A DNA stretch of 64,000 nt, taken from NCBI RefSeq assembly GCF_014196635.1, contig NZ_JACIEB010000006.1:186001-250000 (forward strand). The letters run 5' to 3'. The first letter of the stretch is position 1. Each line of letters opens with the position of its first letter. The notes beneath the pieces are model-generated. The model was not told where the DNA came from, did no database searches, and worked only from the letters and a program-made list of their open reading frames with translations. Made by a program: the position numbers and the translations under genes. Of this stretch, positions 8,908-17,606 are shown one piece after another. Source of the DNA: Sphingobium fontiphilum (lineage in GTDB: Bacteria > Pseudomonadota > Alphaproteobacteria > Sphingomonadales > Sphingomonadaceae).

Positions 8908-10848
8908 TCAGTTCGGCATCATGAAACGGATACTATGCCGGCTACCGCTGCACGCCAGCCCGCCCGCAGGCCGGTAGCTGGGTTCGAAACGGGAACGCGA
9001 CACCATCTTCGTGGCATTTCCGCTGAAAATCATGGGCGGATAGGCTGCGATCGCGCGGACATTAAGCGCGCTGCCCTGGCTGGACACATCATATTGCATC
9101 CGCGCCCACCCTTCGATGCCAGCCATCACCATGTCCATCGGATAGTCGCTGCTGGATCCGCCAAAGGATTTCATTTTGGGCGCCGCATCCACGATGGAAC
9201 ATTGCTGTTCGGTGAGCCCTGAGGCCAGATAATCCGCCCGAGCGCCGGCCATATCCTTGTCCGCGACCTTGGCCGCCGCCCGGCGAATGAGCGCCGCTGT
9301 CCGCAAGGGATGGTCCTGCGGCAAGCGGCTGTCGCCCAGAACCGCCTCCAGCGCCGCCTGGCTACGCTGGCTGCGACGCCGGGTCGCGCGGTCATAGTTG
9401 ATCAGCATCGCCAGTCCCTGCGCCGTCGCATCGTTGGCATAGCGGGCTGGATCGAGGTCGACCCGGTAATCGCTCCTCAGGATCAGCCAGTCACTCCACA
9501 GGCGCGCCTGTGGCGGCGCGCCCGCTTCCTCCAGCAGATCCTTGAGCGCCGCGCCATAGGCCAAGGCCTGCGCTCCGGTGACCAGCGGATTTTCCAGAAG
9601 GTCCGACAGCGCCGCCGCCTGCGAAAGCTTCGAACTGCCCGCCGTCGCGCGAAGCCGGTCCAGCTCCGCGACCAACAAGGCCCGCCGCTGTATTTCCGAA
9701 GCGGCCTCGACCTCGAAACGCCTGCCACCCCTCTGCTCCACCCATTCGAAAAATGCCGTCCGCGCGCCATCGGCCAGCGATGGTCCGCCCTCGCTGACCG
9801 AACAACGCACTTCGAGCCGGGTCACCATCCGGAACAGCGCCGGGATCTCTGCGACTTCCTCCGGTCGCCACGACCATTGCTGCACGGCACGCGCAAAAAT
9901 CAACGGCATGGCGCCCTGTCGCGAGCCATAGATCGGGCGCGAATAGCTGATGCCGCCATCGTCTCTGATGCCAAACTCCACGACCGCCACGTCATCCGGG
10001 CGAATCCCTTCCTCGCCGCACAGGGGCAAGGGCATGTCCGCGCCAAGCGTGAAATCCTGTTTGGGCAGCCGGCCGGCACCGGTATAAATCAGATATTGGC
10101 GCGCCTTGTCCCGGTGCCCTGCCAATAGCGCGGCGATTGACGCGTTGGATCGCGCCACCAGATCGCGATAGTCGACCTTCCGGGTCAACCCGCCCTCTGC
10201 CGCGACATAGGCGGCAAACGCCGTCTCCGCCTCCGCAAACCGCCCGAGATTAAGCAGAACATCCCCGCGAGCCGCGCCGACCATCGCCACAAGCGCCTTG
10301 TCCTTGGGAAAATGGCTTGCAACCAGAGCGACCGCCTGGTCGACATCAGCCAGCGCCTTCTGGCCATCGACGAAGCGGCCCGCCTGGGCTGCGCGAATCA
10401 GCGCGCCCAACCGCTCCAACGGATCTGTCTGTATGGCAAGAGCCCGGTAAAAATAGGCTCGCGCAGCCTCATAATCGAGATGGTGCATCTCCAGATCGCC
10501 CAGCGCGCGCAGGGCCTGACCCCGGTCAATTTCCAGGCTCTGATCATCCTCGGGCAGTTCCGCTATAGCTCTTTCCAACAGCGGGCGCGCCTCGTTCCAG
10601 CGCGACAATTCGGTCAGAGCAACACCCTGCCGCAGGCGAATGATGGCCAGGCTGCGTGGGTTCTTCACCCGTTTGACCAGCGCCTCCAGCATGGCCAGAG
10701 CCTTTTGATGATCGCCGACATTGGTGGCGGCGGCAGCCGCGTCGAACATTTGCTGGACAGTCTGCGTTGCGGGGACAGCAGGCTCCTGCGCATAGGCGGC
10801 CATCGACATCAATGGCGCGCAGAGCATCGCGGCCTTTGCGAAGCGCAT
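8908..10848 (-). CDS. secreted TPR protein with TonB-C-like segments
   Basis: A 646-residue protein with a clear signal peptide (MRFAKAAMLCAPLMSMAAYA), so it is exported. Residues about 25-250 hold tetratricopeptide-like helical repeats (for example ALAMLEALVKRV, EARPLLERAI, EARAYFYRALAI). A segment near residue 310 (DDVAVVEFGIRDDGGI, VQQWSWRPEEV) and the last 60 residues (AAYPPMIFSGNA, FEPSYRP) resemble the TonB C-terminal fold. The family is not recognised by name. The start at 10848 is chosen for the signal peptide and AGGGGAAA upstream; an upstream in-frame start at 10998 would run into the RNase P RNA gene. Confidence 0.7.
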   Translation of the reverse strand: MRFAKAAMLCAPLMSMAAYAQEPAVPATQTVQQMFDAAAAATNVGDHQKALAMLEALVKRVKNPRSLAIIRLRQGVALTELSRWNEARPLLERAIAELPEDDQSLEIDRGQALRALGDLEMHHLDYEAARAYFYRALAIQTDPLERLGALIRAAQAGRFVDGQKALADVDQAVALVASHFPKDKALVAMVGAARGDVLLNLGRFAEAETAFAAYVAAEGGLTRKVDYRDLVARSNASIAALLAGHRDKARQYLIYTGAGRLPKQDFTLGADMPLPLCGEEGIRPDDVAVVEFGIRDDGGISYSRPIYGSRQGAMPLIFARAVQQWSWRPEEVAEIPALFRMVTRLEVRCSVSEGGPSLADGARTAFFEWVEQRGGRRFEVEAASEIQRRALLVAELDRLRATAGSSKLSQAAALSDLLENPLVTGAQALAYGAALKDLLEEAGAPPQARLWSDWLILRSDYRVDLDPARYANDATAQGLAMLINYDRATRRRSQRSQAALEAVLGDSRLPQDHPLRTAALIRRAAAKVADKDMAGARADYLASGLTEQQCSIVDAAPKMKSFGGSSSDYPMDMVMAGIEGWARMQYDVSSQGSALNVRAIAAYPPMIFSGNATKMVSRSRFEPSYRPAGGLACSGSRHSIRFMMPN

Positions 10849-10904
10849 CACTATTTCCCCTGAAATCTGCAATCTTTCAACGCTTATCGAGCGTGCAACA
10901 TGTT

Positions 10905-11293
10905 TGCCAGAGGGCCTGTAAGCCGGGTTTTGTCCACCATGTCGCCATGGATGGGCGACCATTCCTCTAGAGGCCGGATTGCTCCGGCCCTCAAGCAACC
11001 AACCCGGGCGGTCTCGGCCGAAACAAGCCTAGCAGCCTTTCGACTGCGCGCCGCCCCTATTCGGTCTTGCTCCCGGTGGGGTTTACCGTGCCGCCGCCCG
11101 TTGCCGGGGGCGCGGTGCGCTCTTACCGCACCCTTTCAATTTCGCTGGGCCGAAACCTTAGCGACCTGCTTTCTGTTGCACTGTCCCTTGGATCACTCCA
11201 GCCGGCGGTTAGCCGGCACCGTCATTTCGTGGAGCCCGGACTTTCCTCGCCGTGGAAGTTACCCGCCACGCCGCGGCCGCCCGGCCCTCTGGC
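10905..11293 (-). ncRNA. rnpB: RNase P RNA, bacterial class A
   Basis: Catalytic RNA that trims the 5' leader from tRNA precursors. On the minus strand it begins GCCAGAGGGCC and ends with its complement, forming helix P1 (arms 11283-11293 and 10905-10915). The conserved GAGGAAAGTCCGGGCTCC block lies near its 5' end and GGACAAAACCCGGCTTA near its 3' end. Its length of about 389 nt is normal. It follows the amidase gene by 40 bases on the same strand. Confidence 0.95.
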
Positions 11294-11333
11294 GACACGC
11301 CCCTTAACGCAGTCCGCCAGCGCCGTCACCCGG

Positions 11334-12041
11334 TTATTCGTCACCCATGGGCTTGGGCAGCAACAGCGCCAGCAATATTGCCCGGCATTCGCCGTCGATG
11401 ATGCCGTCGATCATTTCCGGGCGGAACCGGCGCTGGAAAGCGATCACCGCCGCCTGCGGGTCGGTGATGTCGTAACCGAATCGTTCCAGCGCCAGCATGA
11501 AGCCGCCATCAGTCCAGTGCGGATCCATCAAATTCTTCGTCGGTCGCGGCAGCGCCAGCCGCAGTCGGGCCAGTTGCCCCCAGGGAAACAGCTCGCCCGG
11601 ATCCTGCTTGCGCGCGGGCGCAACATCGCTGTGCCCGACGATATTCCCGCGCGTAATCCGGTGGCGTTGAACAATGTCATGGATCAGGGGGATGAGCGCG
11701 CCCATCTGCGTGGCAGGGAATGGGCGATACCCCCATTCATGCCCCGGATTGACGATTTCGATGCCGATACTGGCCGAATTCACATCGTCTATGCCCCGCC
11801 AATATGCCCTGCCGGCGTGCCAGGCGCGCTTGGTCTCGTCGACCATGCGCACCACCTGGCCATCCTCGGTCACGACATAATGGGCCGAAACCCTGGCTTC
11901 GGGGTTGGCGAGCCAGTTGATGGCGCTCGCGGCGTCCGGCATCCCGGTATAATGAAGCACCAGCATCGAGACGGGCAGGCTGCGCTCGTCAAAATTGGGG
12001 GAAGGCGTCTCTATCATCGCGTGCACCGGGCGCTGGGCCAC
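11334..12041 (-). CDS. N-acetylmuramoyl-L-alanine amidase (AmpD/AmiD type)
   Basis: Zinc amidase that cuts the lactyl-amide bond between muramic acid and the stem peptide of peptidoglycan fragments. The Amidase_2 domain shows LVLHYTG, the GIEIVNPG strand and HSDVAPARKQDPGELFPW, which contain the zinc ligands. A C-terminal helical segment (about 180-230, AVIAFQRRFRP) resembles a peptidoglycan-binding domain, as in AmiD. No signal peptide or lipobox is evident, favouring a cytoplasmic recycling role. GTG at 12041 has AGGGGA upstream; ATG at 12017 is the alternative. Confidence 0.87.
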   Translation of the reverse strand: MAQRPVHAMIETPSPNFDERSLPVSMLVLHYTGMPDAASAINWLANPEARVSAHYVVTEDGQVVRMVDETKRAWHAGRAYWRGIDDVNSASIGIEIVNPGHEWGYRPFPATQMGALIPLIHDIVQRHRITRGNIVGHSDVAPARKQDPGELFPWGQLARLRLALPRPTKNLMDPHWTDGGFMLALERFGYDITDPQAAVIAFQRRFRPEMIDGIIDGECRAILLALLLPKPMGDE

Positions 12042-12127
12042 ATGTCCCCTGATATGACCGGCGGCTCGATGCGCCGGAAGCCGACCATGGCCGAGAGCGG
12101 GCAGCCGATCAAGCAGGATGACAGGGT

Positions 12128-13006
12128 TCAGCCCGTGCGGCGCGTACCCGCCGATCCTTCCAGCATGATGGGCAGGCGGCGGCCATAAGCGCCCCTGAAA
12201 GCGGGATGGGCCATGAAGTCGTCGCTCTGCCCGATCACCGTTTCGCCCGCGCCCAGCAACAGGACTCCATGATCATGCGTGTGGCGGGACAGAAGGTCGA
12301 ACACCTTGCGCCGCCTGTCCGCCGAAAAATACAGCAGCACGTTGCGGCACAGAACCAGGTCGAACAGGCCGTGGGGGGCATGAGGAGCAAACAAGTTGTC
12401 GGCGCGAAAATCGATCATATGGCGCAGTTCGTCGGAAGCCTTCCAATCGTCGCCCGACGGTTCAAACCATTTCAGCAGATCGCCGATCGCCAGCCCGCGC
12501 TGCACATCCATCTGGCAGAAAACGCCGCTGCGCGCCTGCTGGATCGCGGCGGTGGAGATATCGGTCGCCAATATCTCGATCCGCCAGCCCTTCCACCGGT
12601 CGGCATCCTTGCGGATCTGCATGGCCAACGAATAGGCTTCCTGTCCGGTCGAACAGCCCGCACTCCAGATGCGCAACACCCGGTCCCGCTTGCGCTCGTG
12701 CAGCGCGGGCAGGATGTCTCGATACAGCATGTCGAAAATCTGAAGGTCGCGGAAAAAGCTGCTTTCATTGTTCAACAACGCGTTGACGACGTCGTCTTCC
12801 AGCGCGGCGTCGCGCGTCGTCAGCAGGCGCGCGATCAGCGCGTCAATGCTGGCGAAGCCATGGGCGCGCAACACTGGACGCAAGGCCGTGTCGGTGCGCC
12901 AGGAACGATTTTCCGACAATGTCTGGCCCGTCCGCGCCTCCAGCAGGCTGTTCAATACCCGGCTGACGCCCTCGCGCGCCGCTCCCTCCTCTCGACGCGC
13001 GATCAT
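12128..13006 (-). CDS. cheR: chemotaxis protein methyltransferase CheR
   Basis: Methylates glutamates on chemoreceptors using SAM. The 292-residue protein has the CheR N-terminal helical domain and a Rossmann domain with the SAM-binding segment RIWSAGCSTGQEAYSLAM and the later FDLVLCRNVLLYF. The start is set at ATG 13006, whose ATGA overlaps the cheB stop (13003-13005) and indicates tight coupling. It is the last gene of the che cluster; no receptor gene lies in the window. Confidence 0.93.
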   Translation of the reverse strand: MIARREEGAAREGVSRVLNSLLEARTGQTLSENRSWRTDTALRPVLRAHGFASIDALIARLLTTRDAALEDDVVNALLNNESSFFRDLQIFDMLYRDILPALHERKRDRVLRIWSAGCSTGQEAYSLAMQIRKDADRWKGWRIEILATDISTAAIQQARSGVFCQMDVQRGLAIGDLLKWFEPSGDDWKASDELRHMIDFRADNLFAPHAPHGLFDLVLCRNVLLYFSADRRRKVFDLLSRHTHDHGVLLLGAGETVIGQSDDFMAHPAFRGAYGRRLPIMLEGSAGTRRTG

Positions 13007-14085
13007 AGCGATGCCTGCTGCGCGCGGTGGGCGATGAAGGGCATCATGCTTCCCGGCTCCATCAAGGCGCAACTCAGGCCCGCTTCAGCCACCGATCCGG
13101 GCATGCCCCACACGACGCTGCTGTCCTGATCCTGCGCCACGACGCAGCCCCCGGCCGCCACGATGCGACGCGCGCCCGCCGTGCCGTCGCGCCCCATCCC
13201 GGTCAGCACGATGCCGACCGATCCGCCGCCATAGACGTCAGCCATCGACGCGAACATGGGGTCAACGCCAGGCAGGTTGCCGATCGGCGTCTTTTTGGGG
13301 TCGAGCATGATGCACACCCGCCCCTGAAGCCCGCGCCGACACAACAGGCTGGCGTCGCCCGGCGCGACATAGACCGTGTCGGGCATCAACAGGTTGCCCT
13401 GTTCGGCCACGCGCACGGGCAGCGAAGTCATGCGGCCCAGTTGCTGCACGAAATAGGGCGTAAAACTGAGCGGAAGATGCTGCGTCACCAGCACCGGCAC
13501 GCCTGGCGCCTCCGTCAGCCCCGCGAAAAGCTGTCCCAGCGCATGAATGCCGCCGGTCGAGGCGCCAATGCCGATGCAGGCCACGGGGGCGCTGCCCAGT
13601 TCGGCGATGGGCCGCATGACCGGAGGGGGCAAGGGATCGGGACCGCATGCCGGATCGAACAGACGGGCCAGCCGCTCGATCAGCGCCTGGGGGAATTGCT
13701 GACCAAAACTGCCGCTGCCCGGCTTGGCGACGATGTCGCTGGCGCCCAGTGCAAGCGCCTCCATCGCGGGCGCGCTGCCTTCCTCGCAATGGCCCGAAAG
13801 GATGACGATCTTTGCGCCCGGCTGCTGCGCGAGCATGGCTGGCAAAGCCGCAAGCCCGCTCAGTCCGGGCAGTTCGATGTCGAGCAGGATGAGATCGACA
13901 GTCTCCGCCTTCAGATAGGTGAGCGCATGTTCGGCCATGTTGGTCTTGTGCGCCACCAAGAAGCCGGGCTCGGCCGACAATATCCGGTCGATCACCGTGC
14001 GGACAACAACAGAATCGTCCACCACCAGAACGCGCACGGGGCCTTTTTCAGCCGTAGCGATCGGGAGTGACAGGGAAGGCGACAT
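13003..14085 (-). CDS. cheB: chemotaxis response regulator / protein-glutamate methylesterase CheB
   Basis: Removes receptor methyl groups when phosphorylated by CheA. The receiver domain (about 15-130) has the acidic pair D23-D24, phospho-acceptor D69 (LILLDIELPG) and K121. The C-terminal esterase domain has the catalytic triad S176 (IGIGASTGG), H203 (TQHLP) and D300 (TGMGRDGT). At 360 residues it is full length. It lies 48 bases downstream of cheY and overlaps cheR by 4 bases. Confidence 0.95.
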   Translation of the reverse strand: MSPSLSLPIATAEKGPVRVLVVDDSVVVRTVIDRILSAEPGFLVAHKTNMAEHALTYLKAETVDLILLDIELPGLSGLAALPAMLAQQPGAKIVILSGHCEEGSAPAMEALALGASDIVAKPGSGSFGQQFPQALIERLARLFDPACGPDPLPPPVMRPIAELGSAPVACIGIGASTGGIHALGQLFAGLTEAPGVPVLVTQHLPLSFTPYFVQQLGRMTSLPVRVAEQGNLLMPDTVYVAPGDASLLCRRGLQGRVCIMLDPKKTPIGNLPGVDPMFASMADVYGGGSVGIVLTGMGRDGTAGARRIVAAGGCVVAQDQDSSVVWGMPGSVAEAGLSCALMEPGSMMPFIAHRAQQASL

Positions 14086-14133
14086 GACGGGGGACTTTCC
14101 GGGAACTTTGGGGGGAAGGCGGAAGGTCCGACG

Positions 14134-14499
14134 CTAGATCACCCCGACAATGGCGAGTTTGCTCTCAAGCGTTTCACGGTCGAAGGGCTTCATCATATAT
14201 TCGTCCGCCCCCGCTTCGACCGCGGCCTTGATATGGCCGATGCCGTTTTCGGTGGTGCAGAAAATGATCTTGGGTCGCGCCTCCAGCTTGGCCGTGGCCA
14301 ACGCCTCCAGAAATTCCATGCCGCTCATCACCGGCATGTTCCAGTCAAGCAGGACGACATCGGGCGCGCCTGCCTCGCACTGGGTCAGAGCATCCTGGCC
14401 ATCGACGGCTTCGCTGACCGACAGGTCCAGCGACTCCAATATGTGGCGGGCGACCTTGCGGATCACCTTGGAATCATCGACGACGAGGCAGTTTTTCAT
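14134..14499 (-). CDS. cheY: chemotaxis response regulator CheY
   Basis: Single-domain receiver of 121 residues with the full phosphorylation set: D8-D9, D52 (VLLDWNMPVMSG), T82 (FCTTENG) and K104 (YMMKPFD). It is the output of CheA and normally binds the flagellar switch. It sits between cheW and cheB. The 91-base gap upstream contains a near-match to the CtrA box, so it may also be transcribed on its own. Confidence 0.94.
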   Translation of the reverse strand: MKNCLVVDDSKVIRKVARHILESLDLSVSEAVDGQDALTQCEAGAPDVVLLDWNMPVMSGMEFLEALATAKLEARPKIIFCTTENGIGHIKAAVEAGADEYMMKPFDRETLESKLAIVGVI

Positions 14500-14554
14500 T
14501 TTGCTTCCCTTTGATGTGTCGGCTTCGACAACCCCGTGATGCTAACGAATAATG

Positions 14555-14569
14555 TTAAGCGATTGGTAA
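14555..14569 (-). promoter_or_regulatory. CtrA-like box upstream of cheY
   Basis: On the minus strand the sequence reads TTACCAATCGCTTAA. That is TTAC-N7-TTAA, one mismatch in eight from the CtrA consensus TTAA-N7-TTAA, and it lies 56-70 bases before the cheY start. Binding is inferred from the motif alone. Confidence 0.38.
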
Positions 14570-14590
14570 ATGCCGATGGCGTTGCGGCGC

Positions 14591-14956
14591 TCAGGCCGCC
14601 TGCGGCCAGACCCCGGCTTCGACGAAACTGGACAGGGTGACCAGCAGACAGGCGCCCGCATCGCCATCGACCAACCCCCTCGCATAAGGGCGCCATTCCG
14701 GCGCGATCTGGCCGCGCAGCGGCTGTGGCCCGCCATCGACGGCGTTGATGTCGGAAACGCCATCCACCATCAGCCCATAGCTGTGGCCGCTGATATTGGC
14801 GATGATCGCCAATCGGCGCTGATCGGTGGGGGTGGCATGGCCATGGATCAGCGCGGCGATGTCGATGATCGTCAGCACGCGGCTGCGTAGCGCCGAAAGC
14901 CCGGCGACATGCGACGGCATGCCCGGCACGGGCGCGATTTCGGTCAGCTTCACCAC
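14591..14956 (-). CDS. cheW: CheW-like adaptor, start apparently broken
   Basis: Couples receptors to CheA. The CheW fold is clear from the translation of 15025-14591, starting SYLFATLAGTRVAIATDEIE and including SALRSRVLTIIDIAALI. The first strand lies upstream of the earliest in-frame start codon (GTG at 14956), so a protein begun there lacks about 22 N-terminal residues. The homologous frame continues directly and in frame from the cheA stop (15026-15028) with no ATG, GTG or TTG. A GTG at 15027 overlaps that stop as GTGA but is in another frame. Removing one base near 15017 would join it to the CheW frame (M-T-D-Q-Y-L-F). This looks like a one-base insertion or a sequence error. Confidence 0.7.
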   Translation of the reverse strand: MVKLTEIAPVPGMPSHVAGLSALRSRVLTIIDIAALIHGHATPTDQRRLAIIANISGHSYGLMVDGVSDINAVDGGPQPLRGQIAPEWRPYARGLVDGDAGACLLVTLSSFVEAGVWPQAA

Positions 14957-15025
14957 CGCCTCGATCTCGTCAGTGGCGATGGCGACGCGGGTGCCCGCAA
15001 GGGTGGCGAAGAGATAGCTGATCCG

Positions 15026-17407
15026 TCACAGGCCGTTCCTCCGTCCCCCGGCAGCGGCGATCGCCGCCATCAGGCCGTCAAAGTCATAGCGGTAAATGCT
15101 GGCGTCGCCCGGCCCGACAGGTCGCGGCGATGTGCGCAACCGGACAACCGGCCTGCCGGTGAGCTCGGCCGCCGCGCCCGCATCGGCGCTGGCGCACAGA
15201 ATGATGTCGCCACTGTCAGGCTGTTCGCCCATCGGTAGGCCCATCGCCACCTTGTGCCCAGCCTGCCGCAACAGCGGCGCCAATATCTCGCGCGTCCAGC
15301 CATCGTCGGCATCGGCCAATATGCAGCGGCCAACCGCGCAATCGCTGATCGGATCGGTCGGCAACGACGCGAACAGCGCGAAGGGATTGACGACCTCCAG
15401 ATGTTCGCCTTCGATCAGGGCGACGCCGCTGACCATGCCGTGCATGGCGACCATGTCGGGCGTCACCGGCATGTCGACGATGTCGAGCACGGCGGCGACC
15501 GGATAGCAGGCTTCGCTGACCCCGTCGCGCAGGCGCAGCGCCGTGACCAGCGGCGTGTCGAAGCGATGCTGACCGTTGACCACCGGCACCAGCCGCCCGT
15601 CCAGCCGCACAAAGGCACGCCCGCCCGAACGGCCAAATTGCGAACGATCTATATCCTCCACACGTTCGATCATCGACAGTTGCAACAGGCGCCGTTCGCC
15701 GGAAATCTCCTCGAAACGCAGGGCTGCAACCGTCTCTTCGCAGGCATCGCCATTGGCCCGTTCGGCCTTGTCGCGTACGGCGCGATCATCGACGATGGTC
15801 GGCAGATCCATCGCCTGCGCCAATCCGCCGGCGTCCAGCAGCAGCATCGGTCGGCCATTGTCGGGCAGGGTCATGCCCGCATAAACGCCCGTCGCCATCA
15901 CCAGCGGCGACGCGGGACGAATGACCAGTTCCTCATGGTTGTCGACCGCCGACACGCCCAGCGCATAGGGTGTTCCGGCGGAAGATCGCACCACCATGAT
16001 GGCGCGCGGCCCCGGCTGGTTCAGCACAGGCAGGCCCAACACGTCCTCCAGGTCGATCATCGAATGACGGACGCCCCGGATGGTGGCGACACGCGCGCCG
16101 CCGACCGAATCGACCGACAGCATTTCATTGTTGTCATGCAGGATTTCGACAACGGCTGACCGTGGAATGGCGAAATGCTGCCCCCCTGCCCGCACGATCA
16201 ATCCCGGGATGATGGTCAGCGTCAACGGCACGCGCAGGATGATCGTCAGTCCCTTGCCGGGATGGTTGTCGAGCGCGATGTTGCCGCCGATGCGTTCGAT
16301 ATTGGCGCGCACCACGTCCATGCCGACGCCCCGCCCGGACACGGCTGTGATCTTTTCCGCGGTCGAGAGGCCAGCGTGGAAAATGAGCTCCAGCTTTTCG
16401 GCCTCGCTCATCCGGCCAGCGGCTTCAGGGGTGAGGCGGCCGTCGCCGATCGCCTTGTCGACCAGTCGGCGCGTATCGATGCCCGCGCCGTCGTCGGCAA
16501 TTTCGATCACGATCTGGTTGCCCGACTGCCGCGCGGCGAGCTTCAACTGGCCGACTTCCGGCTTGCTGCGCGCGCGGCGGCGCTCGGGCGTTTCAATGCC
16601 ATGGTCAATGCTGTTGCGCACGATGTGGGTGAGCGGGTCGACGACCATTTCCACCATCTCGCGGTCCATTTCGACGTCGCCGCCCTCCAGCGTCAGATCG
16701 ACGCGCTTGCCAAGGTCGCGGCACAGGTCGCGCACCATCCGCGGAATCGCCGCGAACAGGCGGTCGACGCGCTGCATCCGGGTCTTGGATATGGCGTCGC
16801 GCATGTCGGCGACACAACTGGAGAGCCTTTCGAAAGCGGCGTCCAGTTCAGGATCGGCGGACCGTTCGCGCAATTTGCGGGACAATTCGTTGCGCGCCAG
16901 CACCATGTCGGACACGCCGTTCATCAACTGGTCGATCAGCGACAATGGCAGGCGAATGGTGCGCGGCGCTGAACGCGGGGCGCCCGGTTGCGGTTGCGCC
17001 AAGGGCGCCTGCTCCGCCTCTGGGTGGGCGGCTTCGGCCTGACGCTCGGCCAGTTGCCCGATCAGAAAATCGTCATTTTCATTCGGCAGCGCCGTGCCGG
17101 TCGCGACCGCCTCCGTCAGTTCACCGATGCGGTCCATCACCGCCAGGACCGCACTGACGGTCGCAGGGTCCGCCCCGCGAGTCCCGGCGCGAATTTCCGA
17201 GAGGACGTCTTCGGCTGCATGGCTGAGCCGCTCGAAACGCGGCAGGTTCAGGAAGCCGCAACTCCCTTTTACGGTGTGAAAAAAGCGGAATATGGCATCC
17301 AGCCGGTCGCGGTCGGCCGGGTCGGCTTCCCACGCCACGACTTCGCCCGCCAGGGCTTCCAGCGTTTCCTGCGTTTCGGAGATAAATTCCTGAAGTAGCT
17401 CGTCCAT
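15026..17407 (-). CDS. cheA: chemotaxis histidine kinase CheA, variant architecture
   Basis: Autophosphorylating kinase of the chemotaxis complex, 793 residues. Domains in order: HPt with H44 (FFHTVKGSCGF); linker about 105-145 with no recognisable P2 domain; dimerisation helices about 150-215; ATPase about 235-395 with N box (VRNSIDHGIE), G1 (DDGAGID) and G2 (SGRGVGMDVV); a CheW domain about 395-530; a second CheW-like region about 550-690; and a C-terminal receiver-like segment (GRCILADADDGWTREIL) lacking the phospho-acceptor Asp (DIILC instead of DxxxxD). It heads the che cluster on the minus strand. Confidence 0.93.
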   Translation of the reverse strand: MDELLQEFISETQETLEALAGEVVAWEADPADRDRLDAIFRFFHTVKGSCGFLNLPRFERLSHAAEDVLSEIRAGTRGADPATVSAVLAVMDRIGELTEAVATGTALPNENDDFLIGQLAERQAEAAHPEAEQAPLAQPQPGAPRSAPRTIRLPLSLIDQLMNGVSDMVLARNELSRKLRERSADPELDAAFERLSSCVADMRDAISKTRMQRVDRLFAAIPRMVRDLCRDLGKRVDLTLEGGDVEMDREMVEMVVDPLTHIVRNSIDHGIETPERRRARSKPEVGQLKLAARQSGNQIVIEIADDGAGIDTRRLVDKAIGDGRLTPEAAGRMSEAEKLELIFHAGLSTAEKITAVSGRGVGMDVVRANIERIGGNIALDNHPGKGLTIILRVPLTLTIIPGLIVRAGGQHFAIPRSAVVEILHDNNEMLSVDSVGGARVATIRGVRHSMIDLEDVLGLPVLNQPGPRAIMVVRSSAGTPYALGVSAVDNHEELVIRPASPLVMATGVYAGMTLPDNGRPMLLLDAGGLAQAMDLPTIVDDRAVRDKAERANGDACEETVAALRFEEISGERRLLQLSMIERVEDIDRSQFGRSGGRAFVRLDGRLVPVVNGQHRFDTPLVTALRLRDGVSEACYPVAAVLDIVDMPVTPDMVAMHGMVSGVALIEGEHLEVVNPFALFASLPTDPISDCAVGRCILADADDGWTREILAPLLRQAGHKVAMGLPMGEQPDSGDIILCASADAGAAAELTGRPVVRLRTSPRPVGPGDASIYRYDFDGLMAAIAAAGGRRNGL

Positions 17408-17455
17408 GCCCCGGATCCGATCAATGCGCGCAGCGGCACCTTTGCGCAGGCATGG

Positions 17456-17470
17456 TTAAGGCAGGGTAAA
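17456..17470 (-). promoter_or_regulatory. CtrA-like box upstream of cheA
   Basis: On the minus strand it reads TTTACCCTGCCTTAA, i.e. TTTA-N7-TTAA, one mismatch from the CtrA consensus, 49-63 bases before the cheA start. The near-match ahead of cheY has a similar sequence (TTAC and TTAA halves) and position. Confidence 0.38.
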
Positions 17471-17579
17471 GGGCGCAGGCGCATGACACGCAAAATGGTC
17501 GAACAAGCCTGAACAGAAATCGAAAAATCAGCTAAGGACGTTTCCCCAACCCGCTTGGGGGAACTTTAAAGGCTCCGGC

Positions 17580-17606
17580 AAAAAAACCACCTGAATTCAA
17601 GGTGGT
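17580..17606 (-). terminator. Rho-independent terminator of tRNA-Glu
   Basis: On the minus strand a 7-bp stem (ACCACCT / AGGTGGT, loop TGAATTC) is followed by seven T. The left arm starts inside the encoded CCA end of the tRNA, so terminator and tRNA overlap by four bases. Confidence 0.85.

Noticed and set aside
11067..12188. A 373-codon plus-strand frame covering part of rnpB and the amidase gene
   Set aside because: It overlaps the structured RNase P RNA and is antisense to a clear enzyme; no homology.
17540..17562. Inverted repeat TTCCCC...GGGGAA upstream of cheA
   Set aside because: Short, with a ten-base loop and no T-run; it may be a weak second hairpin after tRNA-Glu but is not distinguishable from chance.
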